Made by a program: the position numbers and the translations under genes. Shown in pieces: positions 1-7,912 of a DNA stretch of 25,585 nucleotides. The notes under the pieces are model-generated. The model worked only from the letters and a program-made list of their open reading frames with translations, was not told the DNA's origin and ran no database searches. Source of the DNA: an uncultured Collinsella sp. (GTDB lineage Bacteria > Actinomycetota > Coriobacteriia > Coriobacteriales > Coriobacteriaceae); contig URLR01000027.1 in assembly GCA_900548815.1 (NCBI GenBank), positions 1-25,585 of the forward strand. Reading direction: 5' to 3'. Position 1 is the stretch's first letter, and each line of letters begins with the position of its first letter.

Positions 1-44
1 ATAGGAGTCCGTCTCGTGGGCTCGGAGATGTGTATAAGAGACAG
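1..44 (+). other. Illumina Nextera i7 adapter contamination
   Basis: Bases 11-44 match the Nextera Read 2 transposase adapter, ending in the 19-bp mosaic end (GATGTGTATAAGAGACAG and one base before it). Bases 3-10 (AGGAGTCC) equal, from memory, the primer-strand sequence of Nextera index N705, and bases 1-2 (AT) fit the end of the P7 tail. This is synthetic and not part of the genome. Genuine sequence starts at about base 45; bases 45-90 are short non-coding sequence downstream of the aminotransferase. Confidence 0.97.
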
Positions 45-90
45 CTCATAATGCTTGGGTCGGTGGGCTGATGTGTTGCATCCCTGAGGG

Positions 91-1227
91 CTACAAGGTT
101 GAAATGAAGGTGGACAGGCGGTGGAGGCCTTCGTCTAGGTCTTTGTCGGAGACGCAGTAGCTTAGGCGGATGTGGCCTTCGGTTCCGAAACAGTCGCCCG
201 GGACTAGGGCTACGTTTGCCTCTTTGATGGCTTTGATGCAGAAGTCTTCGCTGGTTAGGCCGAACTTTTTGATGCTCGGGAAAGTGTAGAAGGCTCCTGC
301 GGGCTCTACTACGTCGAGGCCCATGGCGTCTAAGGCTGCGAGTACGCGTTCGCGGCGGGCTCGGTAGACTTTGAGCATGGGGGTTGGGTCGACGGTCAGG
401 GCTCGGGCTGCGGCGTCCATTTCGAAGGAGACGGCACTCGATACTAAGTATTGGTGAGCCTTGGCGATCTCGGCGATGACGGGTGCCGCTGCCGCGAGCC
501 AGCCCAGGCGCCAGCCGGTCATGGACCAGGGCTTGGAGAAGCTCTCGATGATGACCGTCTGTTCACGCAGCTCCGGGTGACGCTGGGCAAAGCGCTCGTA
601 GCCATCCACATAAACCAGGCGGTTGTATACGTCGTCGCAGACCACGTAGATGCCCGCCTGCTCCGCCACGCGCGCCACGGCGTCGAGCGATGCCGCGTTG
701 AGGATGCAACCCGTAGGATTGTTGGGCGAGCAGATGACGATGGCCTTGGTCGCCGGCGTCACGCAAGCACGAAGCGCATCCTCGTCAATCTGGAATTGCG
801 CAGGCTCCGTATCCAAAAAGACCGCTTTGGCGTGATTGGCCACGACGATGCTCTCGTACAGGCCAAAGGCCGGCGTGGGGATGATGACCTCGTCGCCGGG
901 GTTGAGCATAGCCATAAATGTTGCCGACAGGGCTTCGGTCGCGCCGTCGGTTAGGATGACCTCGTCGGCCGAAAACGTAAGGCCCGCGTCCCCCATGTAG
1001 GCAGATAACGCCTCACGCAGGGCGGGGCGCCCGTTGTTGGGCGGATAGTGCGTGTCACCGCGGTCCAGTGCGGCGGTCACCTCGGCGCTAATCACATCGG
1101 GCGTGGGAAAATCGGGCTCGCCAAGCGCAAGCGCGATGCACCCCGGGTGCTGGGCGGCGAGCGCGTTGATTCGGCGGATACCGGAGGGCTTGAGCGTGGC
1201 AAGCGAGGTATTCATGGGCAGTCGCAT
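91..1227 (-). CDS. PLP-dependent class I/II aminotransferase (AspC-like)
   Basis: Cytoplasmic fold-type I aminotransferase of 378 aa, the usual length for the aspartate/aromatic aminotransferase subgroup. Visible motifs are LGEPDFPTPD near the N-terminus, TDGATEALSA (cofactor phosphate region), SPNNPTG, CDDVYNRL (the Asp that contacts the pyridine nitrogen), and SFSKPWSMTGWRLGW with the Lys expected to form the Schiff base. The exact amino donor cannot be told from sequence. The first ATG is chosen because AAAGGA lies 5 nt before it; the second ATG, 12 nt on, would be too far. The gene diverges from the next one across 93 nt in which I see no clear promoter. Oddity: the last ~370 coding nt use many A-ending codons (CTA, TTA, GTA, CGA), unlike the first two thirds. 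Confidence 0.9.
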   Translation of the reverse strand: MRLPMNTSLATLKPSGIRRINALAAQHPGCIALALGEPDFPTPDVISAEVTAALDRGDTHYPPNNGRPALREALSAYMGDAGLTFSADEVILTDGATEALSATFMAMLNPGDEVIIPTPAFGLYESIVVANHAKAVFLDTEPAQFQIDEDALRACVTPATKAIVICSPNNPTGCILNAASLDAVARVAEQAGIYVVCDDVYNRLVYVDGYERFAQRHPELREQTVIIESFSKPWSMTGWRLGWLAAAAPVIAEIAKAHQYLVSSAVSFEMDAAARALTVDPTPMLKVYRARRERVLAALDAMGLDVVEPAGAFYTFPSIKKFGLTSEDFCIKAIKEANVALVPGDCFGTEGHIRLSYCVSDKDLDEGLHRLSTFISTL

Positions 1228-1320
1228 GGCGTTCCTTTCGTAAGGGTTGCACTAGGATAGCGCGGTGGGGCGCCGCCGGACGGTGTAACCTAAACGGAAA
1301 CCAACCGGAAAGGAGGCAGC

Positions 1321-1977
1321 ATGGAGCCGACCGCGCGCAGCGATGTACCAAAAACGCTGCAAACCATTGCGTATATCAGCATTCCCAATAGTGCCGATCT
1401 TGAGTTTTTGCTCTGGGACCTGCAGGATGCCATCGCCGCCTATGCACAGCTTTCCGGCACCGCACTCCCCCGCCCGGTCGACTTGAAGGCAAATGACGCC
1501 GGCAGCGTTGCCGATGGCATCGTGCTGGCCATTGAAGATGTGGCTGACGATGAGACGTTGACAGCCATCGAGCAGGCGCTTGAGCGCTTTGGCGGTACGG
1601 GAACGCGCGTCTATGCCGCGATTCGAGCCGCACAAGAGAGCACTGAGCAGGCGCGTGGGACCGCCGTTCGCCTGCACAAGGCATGTGAGCGCCATGACCA
1701 ATTGTGGTGTGGCGGCGTTGCCATCTGCGCCGGCAGCGGCATCGCAGCGCTTCGTCGCTCCCCGCGCATGGGACTCTTGCGGCGACCGTTTTCGGAGGCC
1801 ATGGACAAGCTCGTGGGCGCCGTTCGCATGGGGTGTTCCGTCGAACACGCGCAGAAGCTCGGTGGCGCCGCAACGGGTGGCGTCGACACCGACGGCATGG
1901 TGCGCGCCACGTCTGCGCTGCCCACACCGATCTGGCACGCCGTTATGAGGCATCTTGCCGAGCACTCAAACTGCTAA
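1321..1977 (+). CDS. uncharacterised protein, weak resemblance to flavodoxin-family oxidoreductases
   Basis: 218 aa, no signal peptide, with a strong AAGGAGG five bases before the ATG, so very likely translated. I do not recognise the family with certainty. The middle of the protein (RVYAAIRAAQ, then a region with LWCGGVAICAGSG followed by a basic PRMGLLRRPF stretch and an amphipathic helix) and a proline-initiated C-terminal helix (TPIWHAVMRHL) recall the second half of small flavodoxin-like NAD(P)H/FMN reductases, where a GGG(M) loop follows a beta strand. The N-terminal phosphate-binding loop of true flavodoxins is not evident, so flavin binding is unproven. It converges with the DNA glycosylase gene and the two stop codons overlap by 4 nt, leaving no room for a terminator between them. 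Confidence 0.75.
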   Translation: MEPTARSDVPKTLQTIAYISIPNSADLEFLLWDLQDAIAAYAQLSGTALPRPVDLKANDAGSVADGIVLAIEDVADDETLTAIEQALERFGGTGTRVYAAIRAAQESTEQARGTAVRLHKACERHDQLWCGGVAICAGSGIAALRRSPRMGLLRRPFSEAMDKLVGAVRMGCSVEHAQKLGGAATGGVDTDGMVRATSALPTPIWHAVMRHLAEHSNC

Positions 1978-2543
1978 ATCGAAAAAGCCTGCCAATCAAC
2001 GGCTTCACTCCAGCGCTCGACAAGGCGTTCCAGACGCCACGCCGCATTGGCGGGACTTGTCGACGGCAGAACGATGGCCGGCAGCCCGGTGCGCTCTTGT
2101 AGATAGCGCTTGTAGAGCCGGCCAGCTGTACCACCGTTGCATATCACCTGCTCAATGGGAGCTGCGCCGGTAATGCGCTCGATATGTGCCGGCACAACGT
2201 TACGAATGCTCGCATCGCTCGAGCCCTTAATGTCGCAGCTCTCGATCACGTCCCACAGGGCCACGCCGCCGTTCAGCAGCATAGCCCGCTTGGCGGCAAT
2301 CGAGGCGTCAAGCGTCACGGGCTCGCCGCTCGCCAAAGAGTCTCCCTCGTTGGGCGGCACGGGCGCACCAAGGCACGCGGCCATCACGCGCCAAAAGCGG
2401 TTCTGCGGATTGCCATAGTAGAAGGCATTGGCACGCGAGAGCACCGAGGGAAACGACCCCAGCACCAAAACGCGCGAGCGCTCGTCAAACACGGGCTCAA
2501 ACCCATGCTCAATATGCTGATAGCCCTCGTCCGGCGCAGTCAT
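1974..2543 (-). CDS. DNA-deoxyinosine (hypoxanthine-DNA) glycosylase, UDG superfamily
   Basis: 189 aa, predicted to remove hypoxanthine (deaminated adenine) from DNA at the start of base-excision repair. The N-terminal stretch GSFPSVLSRANAFYYGNPQN followed by RFW is the hallmark active-site loop of UDG family 6 (HDG), with an Asn in place of the catalytic Asp of classical uracil glycosylases. The C-terminal STSPANA matches the second UDG motif. Length is normal for the family. The gene starts 3 nt after the amylase stop; its GAGGG ribosome site lies inside the end of that gene, so the two are probably cotranscribed. I see no functional link between starch breakdown and inosine repair, so the pairing may be incidental. 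Confidence 0.88.
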   Translation of the reverse strand: MTAPDEGYQHIEHGFEPVFDERSRVLVLGSFPSVLSRANAFYYGNPQNRFWRVMAACLGAPVPPNEGDSLASGEPVTLDASIAAKRAMLLNGGVALWDVIESCDIKGSSDASIRNVVPAHIERITGAAPIEQVICNGGTAGRLYKRYLQERTGLPAIVLPSTSPANAAWRLERLVERWSEAVDWQAFSI

Positions 2544-2546
2544 GAA

Positions 2547-3923
2547 TTAGGCCCTCAGCAGATAACGCACCTCATAGGGCGCAAGTTCAAGGGAGCCTGT
2601 CAGCTCGACCGTGGGCGCATCGTCGGCAAGCAGGTCGACGAAGGAGCCGTTGAGTTCGCCGGCTCCAAAGGTATAGGGCTCGTTCACGGCATTGACCGTC
2701 ACGAGCACCGTCGCGTCGTCGCAGGCGCGCTCGAACAGCAGCTGCTTGTTCTGGATCACCACATTGCGATAGGCACCGTAGTTGAGAGCACGGGCCGCCG
2801 CGTCGTCGGCCGAACGAAGGTGTGCGAGCTGCGTGATGAACGCCGTCAGTTCGTTGGGCGCAGGCTCATCGAGCGCAGGGCGCAGCGCCCAGTCGCCATC
2901 GGGGCCGCCCTTTTCGCCAGCAATTCCCCACTCGCTGCCATAGTAGACGCACGGGATGCCCGGCATGCCAAAGAGCATGCCGTAGGCGGGACGCAGACAG
3001 GACTTGTCGGTGAGGATGCTCGCCAGGCGCGGCACATCGTGGTTGTCGACAAACGACAGCAGATGTTTGCCGCGGTAGATGCACCAGGGGTCGCCGCCAA
3101 ACTGACGGTGCAGCGAATGGGCGATCTCGAACATGTTGACCGAGTTAAAGCTGGAGTACAGGCCCTTGTAGCACTCGTAGTTGGTGCAGGAGTCGAGCAT
3201 CTCGTCGTTGACGATTTGGCTGTAGTCGCCGTGGAGCGTCTCGCCGATCAGCACAAAGTTGGGCTTGAGCTCACGGGTAAAAGCGTGCAGGCGGGGCATA
3301 AAGTCGCGGTCGAGCATATAGGCAACGTCCAGGCGCAGGCCGTCGACGCCAAAGACCTCGGCCCAGCGGCGCACGGACTCGAGCAGGTAATCGACCACGG
3401 CGGGGTTTTGCAGGTTGAGCTTCACGAGCTCAAAATGGCCTTCCCAGCCCTCGTACCAAAAGCCGTCGCCATAGCAGGAATCGCCGTCAAAGCTAATGTG
3501 GAACCAGTCCTTGTAGGGCGAGTCCCACTTGCGCTCCTGCACATCGCGGAAGGCCCAAAAGCCACGGCCCACATGGTTGAAGACGGCGTCGAGCACCACG
3601 CGGATGCCGTGGGCATGCAGTGTCTCGCACACGGCGGCAAAGTCGGCATCCCCACCCAAGCGACGGTCGATGTGGCGCAGGCTGCGCGTGTCGTAGCCAT
3701 GACTATCGGACTCGAGCGGCGGATTGATGAGCACAGCGCCAATACCGAGTTTTTGCAGGTAGTCGGCCCATTGGGCGATTTTCATGATAGGAGCATCGGG
3801 GTTGGGCACGGCGTTAGCAGCCTGGGCGAGCTCATCCTCGGCAACGGGCGCGGCGTTTTCGCGCGGAGCTCCGCAAAAGCCCAGCGGATAGATCTGATAG
3901 AACGTCGTCTCGTATGCCCACAT
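2547..3923 (-). CDS. GH13 alpha-amylase family glycoside hydrolase, cytoplasmic
   Basis: 458-aa (beta/alpha)8 glycosidase with all four GH13 regions: DAVFNH (112-117), GLRLDVAY with nucleophile Asp199, VLIGETLH with acid/base Glu228, and FVDNHD (291-296) with the transition-state Asp296. There is no signal peptide and no N-terminal carbohydrate-binding or neopullulanase dimerisation domain; the barrel begins almost at once (YQIYPLGF). A small beta domain closes the C-terminus. It probably cleaves imported maltodextrins or other short alpha-glucans in the cytoplasm, but the subfamily and bond specificity cannot be fixed here. GGGAGG sits 5 nt before the ATG. It is followed after 3 nt by the hypoxanthine-DNA glycosylase gene, and is separated from the upstream transporter by a strong inverted repeat. 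Confidence 0.93.
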   Translation of the reverse strand: MWAYETTFYQIYPLGFCGAPRENAAPVAEDELAQAANAVPNPDAPIMKIAQWADYLQKLGIGAVLINPPLESDSHGYDTRSLRHIDRRLGGDADFAAVCETLHAHGIRVVLDAVFNHVGRGFWAFRDVQERKWDSPYKDWFHISFDGDSCYGDGFWYEGWEGHFELVKLNLQNPAVVDYLLESVRRWAEVFGVDGLRLDVAYMLDRDFMPRLHAFTRELKPNFVLIGETLHGDYSQIVNDEMLDSCTNYECYKGLYSSFNSVNMFEIAHSLHRQFGGDPWCIYRGKHLLSFVDNHDVPRLASILTDKSCLRPAYGMLFGMPGIPCVYYGSEWGIAGEKGGPDGDWALRPALDEPAPNELTAFITQLAHLRSADDAAARALNYGAYRNVVIQNKQLLFERACDDATVLVTVNAVNEPYTFGAGELNGSFVDLLADDAPTVELTGSLELAPYEVRYLLRA

Positions 3924-3994
3924 AGCAACCTCCCGGTAAGCTCAACACAACGACATCCATTGTATGCCCGGCTTGTATCCTCTTCCCCAAAATA

Positions 3995-4061
3995 AGTTGC
4001 GGTGGAATAGTTCCTGCTTGGGCCTTCAGAGGCCTTAAACAGGAACTATTCCACCGCAACT
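3995..4061 (-). terminator. long perfect inverted repeat, terminator-like; member of a dispersed repeat pair
   Basis: A perfect 22-bp inverted repeat (arms 3995-4016 and 4040-4061) encloses a 23-nt loop that itself holds a small GGCCT/AGGCC hairpin. On the minus strand the stem is followed by TTATTTTGGGG, so it can end transcription of the transporter gene that stops at 4077. The arm core GTGGAATAGTTCC is repeated in the hairpin at 8133-8199, more similarity than a terminator needs, so this is also a repeated element. Confidence 0.75.
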
Positions 4062-4076
4062 GATGAGGGGACGTGG

Positions 4077-5273
4077 TTAGGCGACAGGCTTTGCGCGACG
4101 AATGACCGGGAACATCACCGTGATAGCGAGGATGACGCCCACGGCAGCGATCGCACCACCCGCGTAGCCGATCAAGGCGATACCGGGGCCCGAAACCACG
4201 GCTCCGCCGATCGCGGTACCCGTGCCGATACCCAGATTAAACAGGCCCGAGAAGATCGACATGGCGACGGCCGACGAATCTGCCGACGTGCACTTGATGA
4301 GCTCGGCCTGAAACGCCACGTTAAAGGCCGTGGCGCAGCAACCCCACAGTGCGCAGACGGCAAGCACTGTCACGAGCGACGATGCGGCCGGCCCCATGAG
4401 CAGCAGGGCCACCGGCACGCCGGAGAGCGTGATAGCCAAGAACGGGAAGCGATGCCCATCGAACAGGCGGCCAAACAGCCAGCTTCCGAGCAAACCAGAG
4501 CAGCCAAACGCCGTCAGCGTCATGGTAATGGCGCCCGCATCGACGTGCGCGACCTGCGCCAGGAAGGGCTCGATATAGCTGTAGCTTGCGTAATAGCCGG
4601 TCGCCATGAAGACCGTGACTGCGTAGAGCGCGATGAGGAGCGGGTTCTTGAGCAGCTCGGGCAGCTGTTTGACGGTAAAGCGCTCACCCGCCGGCATGGC
4701 CGGGAACACCGCTGCCTGGTAGACGACCGCGATGGCTGAGAGGCCCCCGACCACGGCAAACGTCATGCGCCAGCCCACGGCCAAGCCAATGGCGCGACCG
4801 AGAGGCAGGCCAAAGATCTGCGCGATGGACGAGCCCGTAGCGATCATGCTGATGGCGAGCGCGCCGTGGCGAGTGTCGACCAGGCGCGAGGCCATAATCG
4901 AGGCGACTGACCAGAACACGGCATGTGCGCAAGCGACCACCAGGCGCGCGCAGACCAGGATGGGATAAGTCGGCGCCACAGCGGACAGAAACTGGCCCAG
5001 CGAGAACACGGCGAGCACGCCCAGCAGCATCCGCTTGAACTCGAAGCGCGAGGCAAACACCATGAGCGGCAACGACAGCAGCATGACGCCCCAGGCGTAG
5101 ACCGAGATCATGATGCCCGCCTGGGCCTCGGTGAGCGAGAACGACGCGGCGATATCAGTCAAAAGGCCGATGGGCATAAACTCCGACGTGTTGAACACGA
5201 ACGCACAGCAGGTGAGCCCGATGAGCGGGAGCCACTGCTTGAGCGTGATGCCGTCTTGCCTTGTCTGAGTCAT
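4077..5273 (-). CDS. MFS sugar/drug efflux transporter, SotB-like
   Basis: Major facilitator superfamily protein, 398 aa and about 12 hydrophobic helices. From memory it closely follows E. coli SotB (sugar efflux, DHA1 group) along its whole length: CCAFVFNTSEFMPIGLL in helix 1, SVYAWGVMLLSLPLM in helix 2, HAVFWSVASIMASRL, IATGSSIAQIFGLPLGR, GWRMTF, YASYSYIEPF and MSIFSGLFNLGIG. The likely role is export of sugars, arabinose/IPTG-like compounds or drugs; the substrate is not knowable from sequence. The open frame runs 96 nt further upstream, but that part overlaps a hairpin and a good promoter (CTGACG, 18 nt, TATAAT). The ATG at 5273, with GGAG 9 nt before it, is therefore the right start. 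Confidence 0.88.
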   Translation of the reverse strand: MTQTRQDGITLKQWLPLIGLTCCAFVFNTSEFMPIGLLTDIAASFSLTEAQAGIMISVYAWGVMLLSLPLMVFASRFEFKRMLLGVLAVFSLGQFLSAVAPTYPILVCARLVVACAHAVFWSVASIMASRLVDTRHGALAISMIATGSSIAQIFGLPLGRAIGLAVGWRMTFAVVGGLSAIAVVYQAAVFPAMPAGERFTVKQLPELLKNPLLIALYAVTVFMATGYYASYSYIEPFLAQVAHVDAGAITMTLTAFGCSGLLGSWLFGRLFDGHRFPFLAITLSGVPVALLLMGPAASSLVTVLAVCALWGCCATAFNVAFQAELIKCTSADSSAVAMSIFSGLFNLGIGTGTAIGGAVVSGPGIALIGYAGGAIAAVGVILAITVMFPVIRRAKPVA

Positions 5274-5306
5274 ATATAACGTCTCCAATCGTTTTGAGCG
5301 GAGGCG

Positions 5307-5336
5307 ATTATATAGCAACGGCCCCGCATCCGTCAG
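5307..5336 (-). promoter_or_regulatory. sigma-70-type promoter of the SotB-like gene
   Basis: On the minus strand CTGACG (5331-5336) is followed after 18 nt by a perfect TATAAT (5307-5312). The expected transcription start near 5300 gives a leader of about 27 nt to the ATG at 5273. The -35 box lies in the loop of the hairpin at 5319-5352. Confidence 0.65.
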
Positions 5337-5352
5337 TACAGATGCGGGGCCG
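5319..5352 (-). terminator. hairpin terminator downstream of feoB
   Basis: A 12-bp perfect stem (CGGCCCCGCATC with GATGCGGGGCCG) encloses a 10-nt loop, 41 nt after the feoB stop. The tail on the minus strand (GTTGCTATATAAT) has few consecutive U residues, so termination may be partial, and the tail doubles as the -10 region of the next promoter. Confidence 0.6.
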
Positions 5353-5393
5353 AAAACAATTCGATACACAGAGGTTGCGCCGTCAATTCATAA

Positions 5394-7754
5394 CTAAGCC
5401 AACCCCAGCAATATGCCCGCCGAATGCACGACAAACGCCACGATCCAGGCAACGGCGACCTGAAACGCGAATACGGCCACGGCATAGCGCGCGCCCAACT
5501 CGCTCTTGACGGCGCCGATTGCCGCCACACAAGGCGGGTACAGCAACGTAAAGACCAAGAACACGTAGGCGGTAAACGGCGAAAACATGGTCGACAGCGC
5601 CGCGGGCGACGTTGCGCCCAAAAGCACCGTGAGCGTCGAGATGACGCTCTCCTTGGCAATGAGCCCCGTGACGAGCGCCGTCGAGGCGCGCCAGTCGCCA
5701 AAGCCGAGCGGGGCCAACACCGGCGCGATGATGCTACCCAGACCGGCAAGCAGGCTTTGCGACTGGTCGGCGACCACGTTAAAGCGGATATCGAACGTCT
5801 GCAGGAACCAGATGACCACCGTAGCGGCAAAGATAATGGTAAAGGCCTTGGTGATGAAGTCCTTGGCCTTATCCCATGCCAGCATCACCGTCGTCTTGAC
5901 GCTCGGCAGGCGGTAATTGGGGAGCTCCATGATAAACGGCACCGGGTCGCCCTTAAATGCCGTGCGGTTGAGCACCAAAGCCGCGACGCAGCCGACCACG
6001 ATACCGATCAGATAGAGCGAGACCATGGCGGGAACCGTCGCCTGCGGGAAAAACGCCCCGCACAGCAAGCCGTAAACCGGCAGCTTGGCTGAGCAGCTCA
6101 TAAACGGCGTGAGCATGACCGTCATCTTGCGGTCGTGCTCGGATGGGAGCGTACGGGTCGACATGATAGCCGGCACGGTGCAGCCAAAACCGACGAGCAT
6201 GGGCACGAAACTGCGGCCCGACAGGCCAAAGCGACGCAACACCTTATCCATGACAAAGGCCACGCGCGCCATGTATCCGGAGTCTTCCAGAATGGAGAGG
6301 AACAAAAAGAGCACGACGATAATCGGCAGGAAGGTCAGCACACTGCCCACGCCCGTAAGCACGCCGTCGACAGCCAGCGAGCGCACCACGTCGTTGGTAC
6401 CGAACGCCTTGAGGCCCGCATCGGCCGAGGCGATGATGGCAGCGATACCGTCCTCCATAAGTCCCTGCAACGCCGCGCCGATCACGCCAAACGTCAGCCA
6501 AAAGACGAGGCCCATGATCACCAGAAACGCCGGAATGGCTGTGTAACGACCTGTCAGGATGCGGTCAATCTTGACGGAGCGCACGTGCTCGCGGCTCTCG
6601 TGCGGCTTGACGACGCAACGCCCGCACACGTCGCCGATAAAGCTAAAACGCATATCGGCCAGCGCAGATAGGCGGTCGGTGCCGGCCTCGCCCTCCATCT
6701 GGGTGATGATGTGCTCGATAGCGTCGAGCTCATTGCGATCCAGGTGAAGCGCCTCGGTTACCAGCTCATCGCCCTCGACCAGCTTGGTCGCCGCAAAGCG
6801 CACCGGGATGTGCGCCGTCACGGCATGGTCCTCGATCAGGTTAGCAATACCGTGGATGCAGCGATGCAGTGCACCGCCGTCCGGACCGTCGGGCGCGCAA
6901 AAGTCCAGGCGACCGGGGCGCTCGCGGAACCGCGCCACGTGCAGGGCGTGGTCCACCAGCTCGCCGATGCCCTCGTTGCGGGCAGCGCTAATGGGGACAA
7001 CGGGCACGCCCAACAGGCTCTCGAGCAAGTTGACGTCCACGGCGCCGCCGTTGGCGGTCACCTCGTCCATCATGTTGAGCGCGATGACCATAGGACGGTC
7101 AAGCTCCATGAGCTGCAGTGTCAGGTACAGGTTGCGCTCGATGTTGGTGGCGTCAATGATGTCGATGATGGCGTCCGGACGCTCGTCGAGGATGAACTGA
7201 CGGCTCACGACCTCCTCGCCTGTGTACGGCGACAGGGAGTAAATGCCGGGCAGGTCGGTAACGCTCGCCTCGGGATGGTTACGGATGGTGCCATCTTTGC
7301 GGTCGACCGTCACGCCGGGAAAGTTACCGACATGCTGGTTGGAGCCCGTCAGCTGGTTGAATAACGTGGTCTTGCCGCAGTTTTGGTTGCCGGCGAGGGC
7401 AAAGTGCAGCGGCGCGCCCTCTGGCACGGCCGTCTTTGCCGCACGGGGCGAATACGTCCCCTCGCCCAGGGCCGGATGCTCCGTCGTGCCGATTGCGGCG
7501 TTAGCGCGCGGACCCGTATCGGTGTCGTGAATACCCACGAGCTCGATGCGAGCGGCATCGTCCTTACGCAGTGTCAACTCGTAGCCACGCAGGCGGATCT
7601 CGAGCGGGTCGCCCATGGGGGCGTACTTCATCATGGTGACTTCGGTGCCCGGTGTTAGGCCCATGTCCAAAATATGTTGTCGGAGTGCCTGGTCGTCCGA
7701 TGCCACCGATGCGACAACGGCGTCCTTTCCAATCTCGAGCGTATCGAGCTTCAC
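5394..7754 (-). CDS. feoB: FeoA-FeoB fusion, ferrous iron transport GTPase
   Basis: 786-aa inner-membrane Fe(II) importer. Residues 1-74 form a FeoA-type SH3-like domain (MGLTPGTEV, GDPLEIRLRGYELTLR) fused ahead of FeoB, so no separate feoA is needed; none is seen nearby. The G domain starts at about 115 with GNQNCGKTT (G1, 122-130; most FeoB have GNPNCGKTT), then GVTVD, DLPG (167-170), NMMD (227-230) and SAA (256-258). A helical spacer and two Gate-type membrane blocks follow, with SCSAKLPVYG and KESVISTLTVLLG visible. The start is GTG, chosen from GGAGG 9 nt before it and from the FeoA domain beginning there. A tandem palindrome 42-74 nt upstream suggests control by a metal-responsive repressor. 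I see no FeoC. Confidence 0.96.
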   Translation of the reverse strand: MKLDTLEIGKDAVVASVASDDQALRQHILDMGLTPGTEVTMMKYAPMGDPLEIRLRGYELTLRKDDAARIELVGIHDTDTGPRANAAIGTTEHPALGEGTYSPRAAKTAVPEGAPLHFALAGNQNCGKTTLFNQLTGSNQHVGNFPGVTVDRKDGTIRNHPEASVTDLPGIYSLSPYTGEEVVSRQFILDERPDAIIDIIDATNIERNLYLTLQLMELDRPMVIALNMMDEVTANGGAVDVNLLESLLGVPVVPISAARNEGIGELVDHALHVARFRERPGRLDFCAPDGPDGGALHRCIHGIANLIEDHAVTAHIPVRFAATKLVEGDELVTEALHLDRNELDAIEHIITQMEGEAGTDRLSALADMRFSFIGDVCGRCVVKPHESREHVRSVKIDRILTGRYTAIPAFLVIMGLVFWLTFGVIGAALQGLMEDGIAAIIASADAGLKAFGTNDVVRSLAVDGVLTGVGSVLTFLPIIVVLFLFLSILEDSGYMARVAFVMDKVLRRFGLSGRSFVPMLVGFGCTVPAIMSTRTLPSEHDRKMTVMLTPFMSCSAKLPVYGLLCGAFFPQATVPAMVSLYLIGIVVGCVAALVLNRTAFKGDPVPFIMELPNYRLPSVKTTVMLAWDKAKDFITKAFTIIFAATVVIWFLQTFDIRFNVVADQSQSLLAGLGSIIAPVLAPLGFGDWRASTALVTGLIAKESVISTLTVLLGATSPAALSTMFSPFTAYVFLVFTLLYPPCVAAIGAVKSELGARYAVAVFAFQVAVAWIVAFVVHSAGILLGLA

Positions 7755-7795
7755 GTCCGTGTTCCTCCCCCGGCGCCCACAGGGCGTTGCATTTT

Positions 7796-7828
7796 GTTTA
7801 CCATGACTAACCGTTTGCCATGGCTAAC
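7796..7828 (-). promoter_or_regulatory. tandem palindromic operator candidate upstream of feoB
   Basis: Two 16-bp near-palindromes of the form GTTTRCCATGRCTAAC lie at 7796-7811 and 7813-7828, one base apart, and differ from each other at two positions. The second, GTTTGCCATGGCTAAC, has only one mismatched pair between its arms. They lie 42-74 nt upstream of the feoB GTG, just after a TAAAAT -10-like box (minus strand, about 7832-7837). A repeated palindrome before an iron transporter suggests a DtxR/MntR- or Fur-type repressor site, but it is not a textbook box for any of these. Confidence 0.55.
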
Positions 7829-7912
7829 CAATTTTAAGCTTACATGATAGCGTGAACACACAATGACGTTCAATCAGCAGATTGGCGCAATGGGGACAGG
7901 CAGGAGAGTTCA

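Noticed and set aside
2184..3995. 603-aa plus-strand open frame opposite the amylase and glycosylase genes
   Set aside because: It is antisense to two genes with clear catalytic motifs and good ribosome sites; long antisense frames are common at high GC.
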